DNA of 50,170 nucleotides from Rickettsiales bacterium. GTDB taxonomy: Bacteria > Pseudomonadota > Alphaproteobacteria > Rickettsiales > JABSSG01. The stretch spans positions 1 through 50,170 of the forward strand of contig JAGVLN010000021.1 of NCBI GenBank assembly GCA_020049805.1, given 5' to 3'. Position 1 is the first letter of the stretch; each line of letters starts with the position of its first letter. Shown piece after piece: positions 9,008-16,921 of the stretch. A program made the position numbers and the translations under genes. The notes under the pieces were generated by a model. It searched no databases. It was not told the DNA's origin and saw only the letters and a program-made list of their open reading frames with translations.

Positions 9008-9175
9008 ATGAGCAAACAACAAAATGATATTGTTTACACTAAAACTCCTTACGTATCATGTGATGGGGGAAACGGTATAGAAGGTCACCCTAAGATATAT
9101 TTAGAGATTATTCCTGCAGAAGGCGAAGCAGTTTGTCCTTATTGTAGTAAGAAGTTTATATTGAAAAATAAGTAA
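9008..9175 (+). CDS. zf-CHCC zinc-finger mini-protein (NDUFS6-like)
   Basis: A 55-residue protein with the zf-CHCC pattern: Cys in VSCDGG, His in EGHPKIYLEI, and the pair CPYC near the C-terminus, ending KKFILKNK. Mitochondrial complex I subunit NDUFS6 carries this fold, and alphaproteobacteria encode short homologues of unconfirmed role. The ATG at 9008 is chosen over an in-frame upstream ATG (8969) because AAAGGAG lies at 8995-9001, 6 bp before it, and the upstream option would run inside the SDR gene. It is the last gene of the cvpA-SDR group and ends exactly where the convergent thiL gene ends. Confidence 0.85.
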   Translation: MSKQQNDIVYTKTPYVSCDGGNGIEGHPKIYLEIIPAEGEAVCPYCSKKFILKNK

Positions 9176-10141
9176 TTATAAATGCAAATAGCCTTTTTGA
9201 GCTAATTTTAAGAGGTTATTATTTTCATCTAGTAGTTCAACTCCTTGACCTTGAGTTACCTGACCAATTTTAGTTATGTTAACATGAGTATTATTGGCGA
9301 TTTGCTTAATGTCTTCAGCAAAATGAGGAGGGGCAGTAAATAATAATTCATAATCATCTCCTCCAGATAAAATAGTCTCTAATAGTGAAGAATGATGCTG
9401 TAGTAGCTGGCTTGTTGAAGGAGAAAGAGGCATTTTTTCGCTATGAATGATAAGCTTAACTTCTGAATTATTAGCAATGTGCTCTGCATCTTGAGCTAAG
9501 CCGTCAGAAATATCTATCATACTATTTGCTATACCAAGTAGAGCATTACCTATATTTATACGTGGAGATGGTAGATTGTAGCGAGAAATTAAAAATTGAG
9601 CCTGAGTTGATGTAGCTTTTAATTTATTTTGTTGAATTAATAATCCAAGAGCTGAATCACCTATTGTCCCAGTAACATAAACATCATCGCCAATTTGTGC
9701 TTTACTGCGAGTAATAGCTTGTTGCGATTTAGGAATTTCTCCAATAGCAGTTATAGTTAAAACTAGAGGCCCCTTATGTTTTACAGTATCTCCGCCCAAT
9801 GTAGAAATATTAAATTCTTGATTTTCTTCTGCTAATCCTAAAACAAACTGCTTCATCCAATCTATGCTAGTATTCGAAGGTAAGGTAGCAGCTAAAAGGT
9901 AAAATTTTGGTATAGCACCCATTGCAGCTAAATCTGAAATATTCACCCTTATAAGTTTTTTAGCTAGAATTTTAGGATCAGTATTACTAAAAAAATGAGT
10001 ATTTTCAGTAAGCGTATCGGTAGTAATAACTAAATTTTGAGAACTGGAAATTACTGCGGCGTCATCAGTTAAGTTTAGGGCTGCAGGGTTATTATTAGTT
10101 AAAGGTCGAAGAAATTTAGAGATGAACTCGAATTCATTCAT
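9176..10141 (-). CDS. thiL: Thiamine-monophosphate kinase
   Basis: Phosphorylates thiamine monophosphate to the cofactor thiamine diphosphate with ATP. The 321 residues show the ThiL/PurM fold motifs: NLTDDAAVI near residue 23 (metal-binding Asp pair), VITTDTLTENTHFF, RVNISDLAAMGA, STLGGDTVKH, DISDGLAQDAEHIA and SGGDDYELLFT. All aspartates expected for Mg-ATP binding appear present. The start overlaps the end of nusB by 8 bp, and the nusB-thiL order is common in Proteobacteria. With no other thi genes in the window, the cell may salvage thiamine monophosphate instead of making it; that is inference. Confidence 0.94.
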   Translation of the reverse strand: MNEFEFISKFLRPLTNNNPAALNLTDDAAVISSSQNLVITTDTLTENTHFFSNTDPKILAKKLIRVNISDLAAMGAIPKFYLLAATLPSNTSIDWMKQFVLGLAEENQEFNISTLGGDTVKHKGPLVLTITAIGEIPKSQQAITRSKAQIGDDVYVTGTIGDSALGLLIQQNKLKATSTQAQFLISRYNLPSPRINIGNALLGIANSMIDISDGLAQDAEHIANNSEVKLIIHSEKMPLSPSTSQLLQHHSSLLETILSGGDDYELLFTAPPHFAEDIKQIANNTHVNITKIGQVTQGQGVELLDENNNLLKLAQKGYLHL

Positions 10142-10607
10142 GTTTTAGTTCCTGATTTGCTACTTTATCTAATATGCTATTGATAAAGTTCACCTCTGTA
10201 AGGCTATAAAAATCTTTAGCTAAAGTGACATACTCATCAATTACAACTTTATATGGTGTAGGAAAAAATAGGAGTTCACAAACTCCAACTCGTAATATAG
10301 CTCTTAACATGCTACTTAATTGAGATATATTTTGTTGCTTAGTTAACAAGCTAGTAATTTTGGTATCAATTTTTTCTAAATTTTGAGTGGTTTCTTGAAA
10401 GATTTTATTTAGAAAGTTTTTATCAATTAATTTAAGTTGTTCTGTGGATAGTATATCGTATTCTTCTAAAGGGTTTTGGGTATTGTAGTAATTTATAATA
10501 TTTTCTAAAGCTATATCGGATTGGTAATTACTAAGATCATATAAGTATATAGCTTGCGTAGCAGCAAGCCGAGTAATAGTTTTATTTTTGGCACTTTTAT
10601 TGATCAT
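10134..10607 (-). CDS. nusB: Transcription antitermination protein NusB
   Basis: RNA-binding factor that with NusE (S10) acts on boxA in rRNA operons to prevent early termination. The 157-residue all-helical protein has the family start (KNKTITRLAATQAIYLYDLS), then SSMLRAILRVGVCELLF and the signature VVIDEYVTLAKDFYSLTEVNFINSILD split over its last third (the usual form is YVEIAK.F......FVNGVLD). It is the first gene of nusB-thiL, with an 8-bp overlap. A 12-bp hairpin lies just upstream (10631-10664). Confidence 0.94.
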   Translation of the reverse strand: MINKSAKNKTITRLAATQAIYLYDLSNYQSDIALENIINYYNTQNPLEEYDILSTEQLKLIDKNFLNKIFQETTQNLEKIDTKITSLLTKQQNISQLSSMLRAILRVGVCELLFFPTPYKVVIDEYVTLAKDFYSLTEVNFINSILDKVANQELKHE

Positions 10608-10630
10608 AATTCTTTATATTATAAGCATAT

Positions 10631-10664
10631 AAATTTGGCAAGTAGATAAAGTCTTGCTAAATTT
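10631..10664. promoter_or_regulatory. Inverted repeat between nusB and the 10728 gene
   Basis: Arms 10631-10642 and 10653-10664 pair over 12 positions with one G-T pair around a 10-nt loop. It starts 24 bp before the nusB ATG and ends 64 bp before the divergent gene. On the plus strand the stem would be continuous as RNA; on the minus strand it has one C/A mismatch. It could be an operator or a leader hairpin; a terminator is unlikely because no T-run follows. A TATAAT for the plus-strand gene lies at 10673-10678. Confidence 0.4.
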
Positions 10665-10727
10665 ATTATTTATATAATATTATAAGAAGATACTTAGTTT
10701 GAGTACAATATTAATTATTGGTAAAAG

Positions 10728-11096
10728 ATGACAAAATTATTATGTTTTTTAGTTGCAATCATTTCTTTTAATGCGTTTGCTGAGGACACTGAAAGCATTA
10801 TTAATGATTTATCAGATGAAGATCGTAAGGTGGTGATTGAAATAAAACAAGAAATATCAACCTGGCCTAAAGCAGTTAAGGATGAAATTAAGAGTTACCA
10901 AGATCTGATAATCTTATTAAGGGCTCAAGCTCAAGAAAAATATGATGCATTATCTGCTGAATCTAAAAATGCCCTTAAAAAGCAAGAGCAACTTACTTCC
11001 AAGCTTTCTCCTCCTGCAATAGCAGCACTTGAAAATGAAGCAAAAGAGTATTTGAATAGTGAGGAAGCATCACAAAATACTACAAGAAGTAATTAA
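10728..11096 (+). CDS. Small exported helical protein, unknown function
   Basis: Not recognised. The 122-residue product begins with a clear signal peptide (MTKLLCFLVAIISFNAFA, cut before EDTES), so it is likely periplasmic. The mature part is charged, Glu/Lys/Ala-rich and predicted helical, with no cysteine and no catalytic motif; the hydrophobic pattern around residues 55-75 would suit a coiled coil. A TATAAT at 10673-10678 could drive it. It converges on ppiD, with 6 bp between the stops. A periplasmic chaperone-like or structural role would fit the neighbour, but nothing shows it directly. Confidence 0.75.
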   Translation: MTKLLCFLVAIISFNAFAEDTESIINDLSDEDRKVVIEIKQEISTWPKAVKDEIKSYQDLIILLRAQAQEKYDALSAESKNALKKQEQLTSKLSPPAIAALENEAKEYLNSEEASQNTTRSN

Positions 11097-11102
11097 AATA
11101 GA

Positions 11103-13004
11103 TCAATCTTCAATTTGATTTAATATATCGGAGTGGATTTCTACTGTATATTTTTGTTCTAAATAACGTATGAAATCTTGCCAGATAGTTGATTTTAAGT
11201 TATAACCTAGGCTATTTTTGATATTTTTAGCTTCTTCTTTAGTTAAAGATGCAGTGTTTTTATTAAGAGTTCTAGCTATAGCAAATGCTATGTCTCCTGG
11301 TATTGTCTGAAAGACTTTAGAAGCCTCATTGGGCTTTAATTCAAAAATCTCTACTTGAGTTGCAAAAGGAATAACCGAATTTGAATGATAAATTTCACTT
11401 TCATTAGGTCTTGGTAGATTCATAGAAGTAACAGTTACATTAGGCGAATAATTTTTTATACTCATTGTAAATTCTGGAGTATTGATTTTACTAGCTAACT
11501 CATTAGCGATTTTTGTAGCTTGTGTTACTTTATTAGCTAAGGTCAATTCATCTACTATTTGTGGTCTGACCTGTTCAAGAGATTGAGTTTGAGCAGAGTA
11601 TATTTCTGTTACACTAATAATGTAATATCCTGGTTTAGTCTCATCAATATTAAGCAAATCTGAAGGTTGATTTTTTGGTAATTTAAATGCTTCAACTACA
11701 AAATTGACATAACGTGGATTTTTAGAATGTTCTTGACCCTTTTTGTCCAGCCCTTGAGTATCGATCATACCAATAGAATTAATAGGTAATTTATATTGCT
11801 TGCTTATTTCTTCCAGTGATTTACCTGAGGAAATTTCATCTTCAATATTTTTAATATCATCATACATTAATTGTTCAATTTTTTGATTGATCAAATATTG
11901 CTCAATATCTTGTTTTAATTGTTTGACGTCAATTTTAGCTGATACAACTTTAATCAATTTAATAACGTGATAACCCATGTCACTTTTAATAATTTCACTA
12001 ACTTGATTTTCTTTTAAGTTAATAATGATATTACGAATATTATCTGGGATATCATTTATATTACGCTTAGTTATAAGAAATTCTTTAGCGTTTTCAGTAG
12101 TTAATTCTTTAACTACTTTATTAAAGTCATTATTTTGTTTTAATTTAGTGAGTGCTTCCTGAGCGGTTTGTTCTGAATCAAAAATAACATCATAATAATC
12201 GAATAAATTTTGTGCTGAAGCATGTTTTAAATTTTGATCTACTTCTTCTTGTAGTTCTTGTTCACTTATAGTTACTCTACTTTGATATTGTTCTGGGGTG
12301 ATTGTTAAATACTGTAAATCTCGATATTCTGGAATAGTGAATTTAGCAGTATTTTTTTGATAAAATTCCTCTATTTCTTTATCACTAGGCAGTTCGGTTT
12401 TTAAGTTTTTAATAGAAACTTTTACCAGATCAATATTCAAAGTTTGATTATTATAATTATTGATGGCATTTATTAGATTATCGCTTGGAATAATTTGTGT
12501 TGAAAGAGAGTCAATTAGCATTCTGTTAGAAATATCTAATTTAAGTTGAGCCACATAATCTGATTCAGGTATATTATTATACGCTAGAATTTTTTTAAAT
12601 AACTCTTTATCAAAATTACCATTTTCATCCTGAAACATAGGGTTTTTAGTTATAATGGTTAACACTATGCTGTCATCAATAAAAATACCTAGATCTTTGA
12701 TTTCTAATTCTAATAATTTATTAGTAATTAGCTGATTCAAAATGGTGTTATCAAGATTTAAAGCTTTTATTTGGGATGGGGTAATATTTGGATATACTTC
12801 TCTTAATTGTTGCAATTGTTTTTTCTTGGCTTCTACGAAATCTATCACTGAAATATATTGATCGCCAGCAACTACTGCTACATAGTCTTTATTTGCTGCT
12901 CGTAAAATATCACCTATACCCCAAATTAAAAAACTAATGATTAGCAATCCTAACAATGATTTTGTAAGAAAATTGTTAGAGTATTTACGTATATTTTGCA
13001 GCAT
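11103..13004 (-). CDS. ppiD: PpiD-like periplasmic folding protein (SurA_N/parvulin)
   Basis: Membrane-anchored chaperone and peptidyl-prolyl isomerase that helps outer-membrane proteins leave the Sec translocon. The 633 residues start with a short cytoplasmic stretch, one membrane anchor (about residues 14-32, including LLGLLIISFLIWGIGDIL), a SurA-like N-terminal domain, a parvulin-like domain at about 260-350 ending DMGYHVIKLIK, and a second degenerate SurA-type region. This is the usual PpiD architecture. It is the last gene of ribF-lspA-lipoprotein-ppiD, 3 bp after the lipoprotein gene. Whether the parvulin site is active is unclear; in E. coli PpiD the isomerase activity is weak or absent. 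Confidence 0.9.
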   Translation of the reverse strand: MLQNIRKYSNNFLTKSLLGLLIISFLIWGIGDILRAANKDYVAVVAGDQYISVIDFVEAKKKQLQQLREVYPNITPSQIKALNLDNTILNQLITNKLLELEIKDLGIFIDDSIVLTIITKNPMFQDENGNFDKELFKKILAYNNIPESDYVAQLKLDISNRMLIDSLSTQIIPSDNLINAINNYNNQTLNIDLVKVSIKNLKTELPSDKEIEEFYQKNTAKFTIPEYRDLQYLTITPEQYQSRVTISEQELQEEVDQNLKHASAQNLFDYYDVIFDSEQTAQEALTKLKQNNDFNKVVKELTTENAKEFLITKRNINDIPDNIRNIIINLKENQVSEIIKSDMGYHVIKLIKVVSAKIDVKQLKQDIEQYLINQKIEQLMYDDIKNIEDEISSGKSLEEISKQYKLPINSIGMIDTQGLDKKGQEHSKNPRYVNFVVEAFKLPKNQPSDLLNIDETKPGYYIISVTEIYSAQTQSLEQVRPQIVDELTLANKVTQATKIANELASKINTPEFTMSIKNYSPNVTVTSMNLPRPNESEIYHSNSVIPFATQVEIFELKPNEASKVFQTIPGDIAFAIARTLNKNTASLTKEEAKNIKNSLGYNLKSTIWQDFIRYLEQKYTVEIHSDILNQIED

Positions 13005-13007
13005 AAA

Positions 13008-13592
13008 TTAATTTTTCTTTTCAGTTAAAACTACTTCTTCAGCAGGTGTATTAGGAAGCTTATTTTCTTTTACGTCTCCTGGATTACTGGATCTAAAAGA
13101 ATCAAAGATTGTTTTTTTCTTTAGTTTTACAGGCGCACTTTCTTCTGTAGATGGAGAAGTTTGGATAGTTGGAGTTTCAATTTCTGCTTCTTTCTCTGGT
13201 TTAAAAAGATTGAGTATAGATTTCTTTTTAGATTTAGGAGATTCCTGAGCTTCTTTGGATAATACGGCTTTAATATCTTGATTTTTATTTATGTGCTCAG
13301 TTTTTTGTATAAAACTTCTATCAGAAGAATCAAGAGACTGGTTTGCGCTAGTTTTACTATTGCCTTTGCCATATAATATTTCTTCAGCAGTTTCATTATT
13401 AACAGTGCTTAAGTTTTGTTCTTGTTCTCCAGGAGGTAATAAGTAATCATTAGGTGGCATTGATAAAGGTGGTTGCCTAAGAACAGCATATTCGTTAGGA
13501 CTTGTTCTATTAAGCCCTAAAACATTTTTTACATCTGAACTGCAAGATGCGAGTGAAAATAAAGAAATAATTATTAAGGTAAATTTTTTCAT
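13008..13592 (-). CDS. DUF3035/BamF-type outer-membrane lipoprotein
   Basis: Lipoprotein of the alphaproteobacterial DUF3035 group, annotated in relatives as the BamF subunit of the outer-membrane protein assembly machine. The lipobox LASC places the lipidated Cys at residue 17. The family block follows: NRTSPNEYAVLRQPPLSMPP then LLPPG (about residues 28-55). The remaining 135 residues are low-complexity, rich in Ser, Lys, Glu and Pro, with two similar short basic blocks (KKKSILNLFKPE and KKKTIFDSFRSS), which suggests an internal duplication. It overlaps lspA by 4 bp (ATGA), so the lipoprotein and its signal peptidase are translationally coupled. Confidence 0.85.
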   Translation of the reverse strand: MKKFTLIIISLFSLASCSSDVKNVLGLNRTSPNEYAVLRQPPLSMPPNDYLLPPGEQEQNLSTVNNETAEEILYGKGNSKTSANQSLDSSDRSFIQKTEHINKNQDIKAVLSKEAQESPKSKKKSILNLFKPEKEAEIETPTIQTSPSTEESAPVKLKKKTIFDSFRSSNPGDVKENKLPNTPAEEVVLTEKKN

Positions 13593-14089
13593 ACGGCTTT
13601 TGTATTTAATTCGTTAAATATAGTATCATATAATAATAAAATTGCTCCAATGCAAATGCTTGAGTCAGCAACATTAAAAGCAGGCCAATAATAATGAGAA
13701 ATATGTAATTCTATAAAGTCTAATACTGCTCCATTATTGAATCTGTCGATGATATTACCAATAGCTCCAGCAATAATCAAGCTATAAGATATTTGTGATA
13801 CTAAAGTCGAAGATTTAATCAATAGTTTTAATACTATAATGGTAATAATTAAGGCTAAGACCAAGAAAATATAATTATTAAATTGCCCATAATTAAATAA
13901 ACCAAAAGAAATACCTTTATTTAATACTAAAGTTATATTGAAAAAATTAGTAATTTTAATAGAAGAAAGCTGGTGATGTTGAAAGTGATCCACTACATAA
14001 GCTTTGGAAACCTGATCAAGGATGATTATTGCTATAACTATTGTTACAGAGAGAGTTATTTTTGATTTGATTAGCCAGTTTAATATCAT
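13589..14089 (-). CDS. lspA: Lipoprotein signal peptidase II
   Basis: Inner-membrane aspartic protease that removes signal peptides from prolipoproteins. The 166 residues hold four membrane segments and the family blocks LDQVSKAYV (Asp25), GAIGNIIDRF, AVLDFIEL (catalytic Asp124) and AFNVADSSI (catalytic Asp142). The only in-frame start codon before the first membrane helix is the ATG at 14089, which lies 74 bp inside the 3' end of ribF, so the overlap looks real. It overlaps the next lipoprotein gene by 4 bp. Confidence 0.95.
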   Translation of the reverse strand: MILNWLIKSKITLSVTIVIAIIILDQVSKAYVVDHFQHHQLSSIKITNFFNITLVLNKGISFGLFNYGQFNNYIFLVLALIITIIVLKLLIKSSTLVSQISYSLIIAGAIGNIIDRFNNGAVLDFIELHISHYYWPAFNVADSSICIGAILLLYDTIFNELNTKAV

Positions 14090-14981
14090 CTTGAATTTGT
14101 AAAATTAATTCTTTTATACTATTAAATTTTTTTGATGGTCGTAAATATTCTAATAGCTCAACTTTTAATTTTTTACCATAAATATCCTGGTTAAAATCTA
14201 AAATATGTACTTCTAATACGTCTTTTAACTCGTTAAAAGTTGGCTTATCCCCAAGATTTGCTACACCATAATATATTTGGGGATTACTATCAATATAAAC
14301 TTTCACTATATATACGCCACGTAATGGGCAGAGTATATCCTTTAGAAATAAATTAGCAGTAGGAAAACCTAATTTTTTACCAAGCTGTTGTCCTCGAATG
14401 ACTCTGCCTGTAATATAATAGTTATAATTTAAGATTTGGTTAGCTTGTTGTAACTCCCCATTTTGAAGAAATTTTCTTATATTAGAAGAAGAATAAATTT
14501 CTTTATCACTCTTAAGTAGAGGAATAGCCGTAAATTGAAAATGTAAATCTTTGGCAATATCGGTTATAGTGTGAATGTTACCTTGGCGTTTAAAACCAAA
14601 AGTGAAATTATCTCCAACAACCAAGTGTTTTATTTTTAGCTGATCTATCAATATAAACTTAATAAAATCAATGGCAGTTATCTTAGAAAATGCGTGATTA
14701 AATTTTTGTATAAATAAAAAATCTATATTTAAATTGGCCAAATGGCGTAATTTTTCGGTAAAAGGTATTATCCTCATATTTGATGTTTGATAACCCAATG
14801 CAACTATAGGGTGTGGTTCAAATGTAAGAAGTGATAAGGTTGTATTACTACGTTTCGCAATATTATAAGCTTCATTAATTATATATTGATGACCTTTATG
14901 TACTGCATCAAAATTTCCTATGACTAGGGTGCTGTTAAAGGCAGATGATGGGCAAGGTTGATAAGGGCGTATTACTTTCAT
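14016..14981 (-). CDS. ribF: Bifunctional riboflavin kinase / FAD synthetase
   Basis: Makes FMN and then FAD from riboflavin. The N-terminal adenylyltransferase domain (about residues 15-180) has IGNFDAVHKGHQ with the HxGH motif at 28-31 and LTFEPHPIV. The C-terminal kinase domain has GRVIRGQQLGKKLGFPTAN, then RGVYIVKVY, YYGVANLGDKPTF and LEVHILDF. The last residues (KNNSLCNNSYSNNHP) are encoded in the 74-bp overlap with lspA and are not conserved-looking, so they may exist only because of the overlap. It is the first gene of the four-gene envelope operon. Confidence 0.95.
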   Translation of the reverse strand: MKVIRPYQPCPSSAFNSTLVIGNFDAVHKGHQYIINEAYNIAKRSNTTLSLLTFEPHPIVALGYQTSNMRIIPFTEKLRHLANLNIDFLFIQKFNHAFSKITAIDFIKFILIDQLKIKHLVVGDNFTFGFKRQGNIHTITDIAKDLHFQFTAIPLLKSDKEIYSSSNIRKFLQNGELQQANQILNYNYYITGRVIRGQQLGKKLGFPTANLFLKDILCPLRGVYIVKVYIDSNPQIYYGVANLGDKPTFNELKDVLEVHILDFNQDIYGKKLKVELLEYLRPSKKFNSIKELILQIQDDIKLANQIKNNSLCNNSYSNNHP

Positions 14982-15158
14982 ATTTTGTATTGTAGTAGTA
15001 TCTTATAAATTTAGGATTATTAACATAATAACTATCTGATGTCATTATTTGATAAGTTGTTTCAAACCGATAATTTTATTTTGTTGACATTTTGATTTAC
15101 ATCTATTAACCATACACTTAGTTAATTAATAATGAACTAAAGATTAATAGGGAAAATT

Positions 15159-15662
15159 ATGGCTAAAGAAATAAGTTTTGTAAGAGATTTGATAGGTAAC
15201 CATTATAATAATAATGGAACTGGTGTTAATGCAACTGTCCTTGATGTTAATGGTATAATAGCTTTATGCGGACTAAATCAAGTATGTGCAACTTATGTTA
15301 CAGCAAATACAGCTCCTGTAAGTGCCTTACACCCATTAGTTAGAGATAATATAAATCCTGATTCTTTATATTTAACCAATCTTTTTAATGCTAGTTTTAT
15401 AGCTTCATTAGGAAATATAATATTGGATTTATTCACAACTGCTAATACTAATATACGTATGTATGATGTAAATTGCAGTAAAGTGCCTGATATGAGCGGT
15501 TTCACTACTCTAGAGCCTTTAGTAAGAGAATTTGCTTGTGCCGATAATTCTAACGCTCCACTTTGTAAGACTTTTTATAGTATTTCAAATGATACTATAG
15601 TGATGATGGGCGAAGTTAATGCTACATGTGTAGAGTTAGCTGAAGGTACTACCAATTCATAA
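15159..15662 (+). CDS. Orphan six-cysteine protein, unknown function
   Basis: Not recognised. The 167-residue product has no signal peptide and no known motif. It has six cysteines (37, 43, 106, 127, 136, 157) and one mildly hydrophobic stretch (about 79-94), and is unusually rich in Asn, Thr and Val for this genome's Lys-rich proteins. The ATG has only a weak GGGAA upstream. A TTGACA lies at 15084-15089, but its -10 is unclear. A strong hairpin follows the stop, so it is its own transcription unit. Its place beside the IQ-motif gene suggests a lineage-specific, possibly secreted factor (inference). Confidence 0.6.
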   Translation: MAKEISFVRDLIGNHYNNNGTGVNATVLDVNGIIALCGLNQVCATYVTANTAPVSALHPLVRDNINPDSLYLTNLFNASFIASLGNIILDLFTTANTNIRMYDVNCSKVPDMSGFTTLEPLVREFACADNSNAPLCKTFYSISNDTIVMMGEVNATCVELAEGTTNS

Positions 15663-15671
15663 GTGATATTT

Positions 15672-15708
15672 TATTTGGTTAATGTCTGTTTTAAGCATTA
15701 ACCAAATA
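15672..15708 (+). terminator. Hairpin terminator after the six-cysteine gene
   Basis: Perfect 13-bp inverted repeat (15672-15684 with 15696-15708) around an 11-nt loop, starting 10 bp after the stop codon. The T-run after it is short (TTTA), so it may be a weak terminator or an mRNA 3'-end stabiliser. Confidence 0.6.
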
Positions 15709-15724
15709 TTTACTCTTTAGTGCT

Positions 15725-15759
15725 ATAGTTTAGACTCTAATAGATGTGGAATAAACTAT
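15725..15759 (+). promoter_or_regulatory. Inverted repeat covering the start codon of the IQ-motif gene
   Basis: ATAGTTTA at 15725-15732 is exactly complementary to TAAACTAT at 15752-15759, the latter including the first two bases of the ATG at 15758. In the mRNA it could hide the start codon. A weak GTGGA at 15745-15749 would lie in the loop. By-eye call in AT-rich DNA. Confidence 0.3.
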
Positions 15760-16921
15760 GCCTAGAAAGAAAGCTCCTGTTACCCATAATATAGCTAGTG
15801 CTCTAATTACTGCAATGATACCCGCAGCTTTAAAAGTTGCAGATGAGGAATTAGCAAGAAAAGCTGCAAGACCTCATTTTCCAGGAGCTACAAGAAAAGA
15901 AAGAAGAGCAGCTAAATTACTTCAACAACGACGTGATGAAAAAGCAGCCAAGGCGGCTTATCGTGAAGCTCATGCTGAAGAAATTGCTGCAAGAGTGGCG
16001 GAAGCCGAGGGAAGAAGATTGGCTAATGTGGCAAAAAGGAAAGTAGAAGCAGATGAAAGGCTAAGGGTTGAAGCTGCTAATCGCTTATTTGATAGAAAAC
16101 TTGAAGCTAAAAGCAAAATATTACCTGTAGTTAGAGAATATTTACGCCATAAAAAACTAAAAACTCAAAACAACGCAGCAGTAAAAATTCAAGCTATGGT
16201 GAAGGGGCATATGACAAGAAATCATATGGCTAAACAACATGCCTCTGCTAAACAAATTCAAGCATTAGCGCGTGGTTATATTGCTAGACAAGCTCGCATA
16301 CCAAATATTGAAGAAGTTAAAAATGATATAGGTATAATATTGATGGCTCCTCATACCGTTCAAGGTATAGAACAAATACAATCGATTCTAAATAAATATG
16401 AGAAACTAGGAAAAGTAGGTGAGAATGCTGGTGTGTATGGAAATTTCAGAGCTGTAAAAGGTGATTTACTTACACTTACCGCAAGTGAGTTTATAAGAAA
16501 TAAAGCTTCTTGGCTTTCTAATGGAATTATATTGACATATGTTCAATTAAAAACGGGTTATAAGAAATTTGGTGCTGATAGAGTAGAATTTAAGCCGGCG
16601 GAAGATAAGCTTGCTATTATTCAAGAAGAATTAGTGAAAATGTCTGAAGAAAACAATCTTAGTGGTTGGAGAAAATTTAGAGTGGTAGTTATAGACATTT
16701 TTAATAAACTTACAGGCAATTATTTCTATCCAAAAATTGATCATGTAGGAAAGATTGAAAAAACTGCGGTAGCAGCTATCCAAGAAATGGAAAGAATAGC
16801 AAAACAAGCTTATGCAGTACAACATAAATCCAAGCATGCTAGTGCATCATTAAAGCCAGCCCATCATTTACCTGTGCTTCATAAAGAAGGTCTTAGACAC
16901 AGGCATAGAAGCGTTAGATAA
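15758..16921 (+). CDS. Orphan protein with two tandem IQ motifs
   Basis: Not a recognised family. Of 387 residues, about 30-120 form a very basic Ala/Glu/Lys/Arg helix, likely a coiled coil. Two IQ motifs follow: IQAMVKGHMTR (144-154) and IQALARGYIAR (167-177), which fit IQxxx[RK]Gxxx[RK] and sit exactly 23 residues apart, the step seen in myosin necks. In eukaryotes such motifs bind calmodulin or its light-chain relatives; bacteria have no canonical calmodulin, though a few effectors (for example Legionella SidJ) use one to bind the host protein. Residues 185-355 may form a second, mainly helical domain. The C-terminus is rich in His and Arg (HKEGLRHRHRSVR). A host-directed effector is the favoured inference. 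It ends directly against the stop of the convergent ABC gene. Confidence 0.7.
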   Translation: MPRKKAPVTHNIASALITAMIPAALKVADEELARKAARPHFPGATRKERRAAKLLQQRRDEKAAKAAYREAHAEEIAARVAEAEGRRLANVAKRKVEADERLRVEAANRLFDRKLEAKSKILPVVREYLRHKKLKTQNNAAVKIQAMVKGHMTRNHMAKQHASAKQIQALARGYIARQARIPNIEEVKNDIGIILMAPHTVQGIEQIQSILNKYEKLGKVGENAGVYGNFRAVKGDLLTLTASEFIRNKASWLSNGIILTYVQLKTGYKKFGADRVEFKPAEDKLAIIQEELVKMSEENNLSGWRKFRVVVIDIFNKLTGNYFYPKIDHVGKIEKTAVAAIQEMERIAKQAYAVQHKSKHASASLKPAHHLPVLHKEGLRHRHRSVR

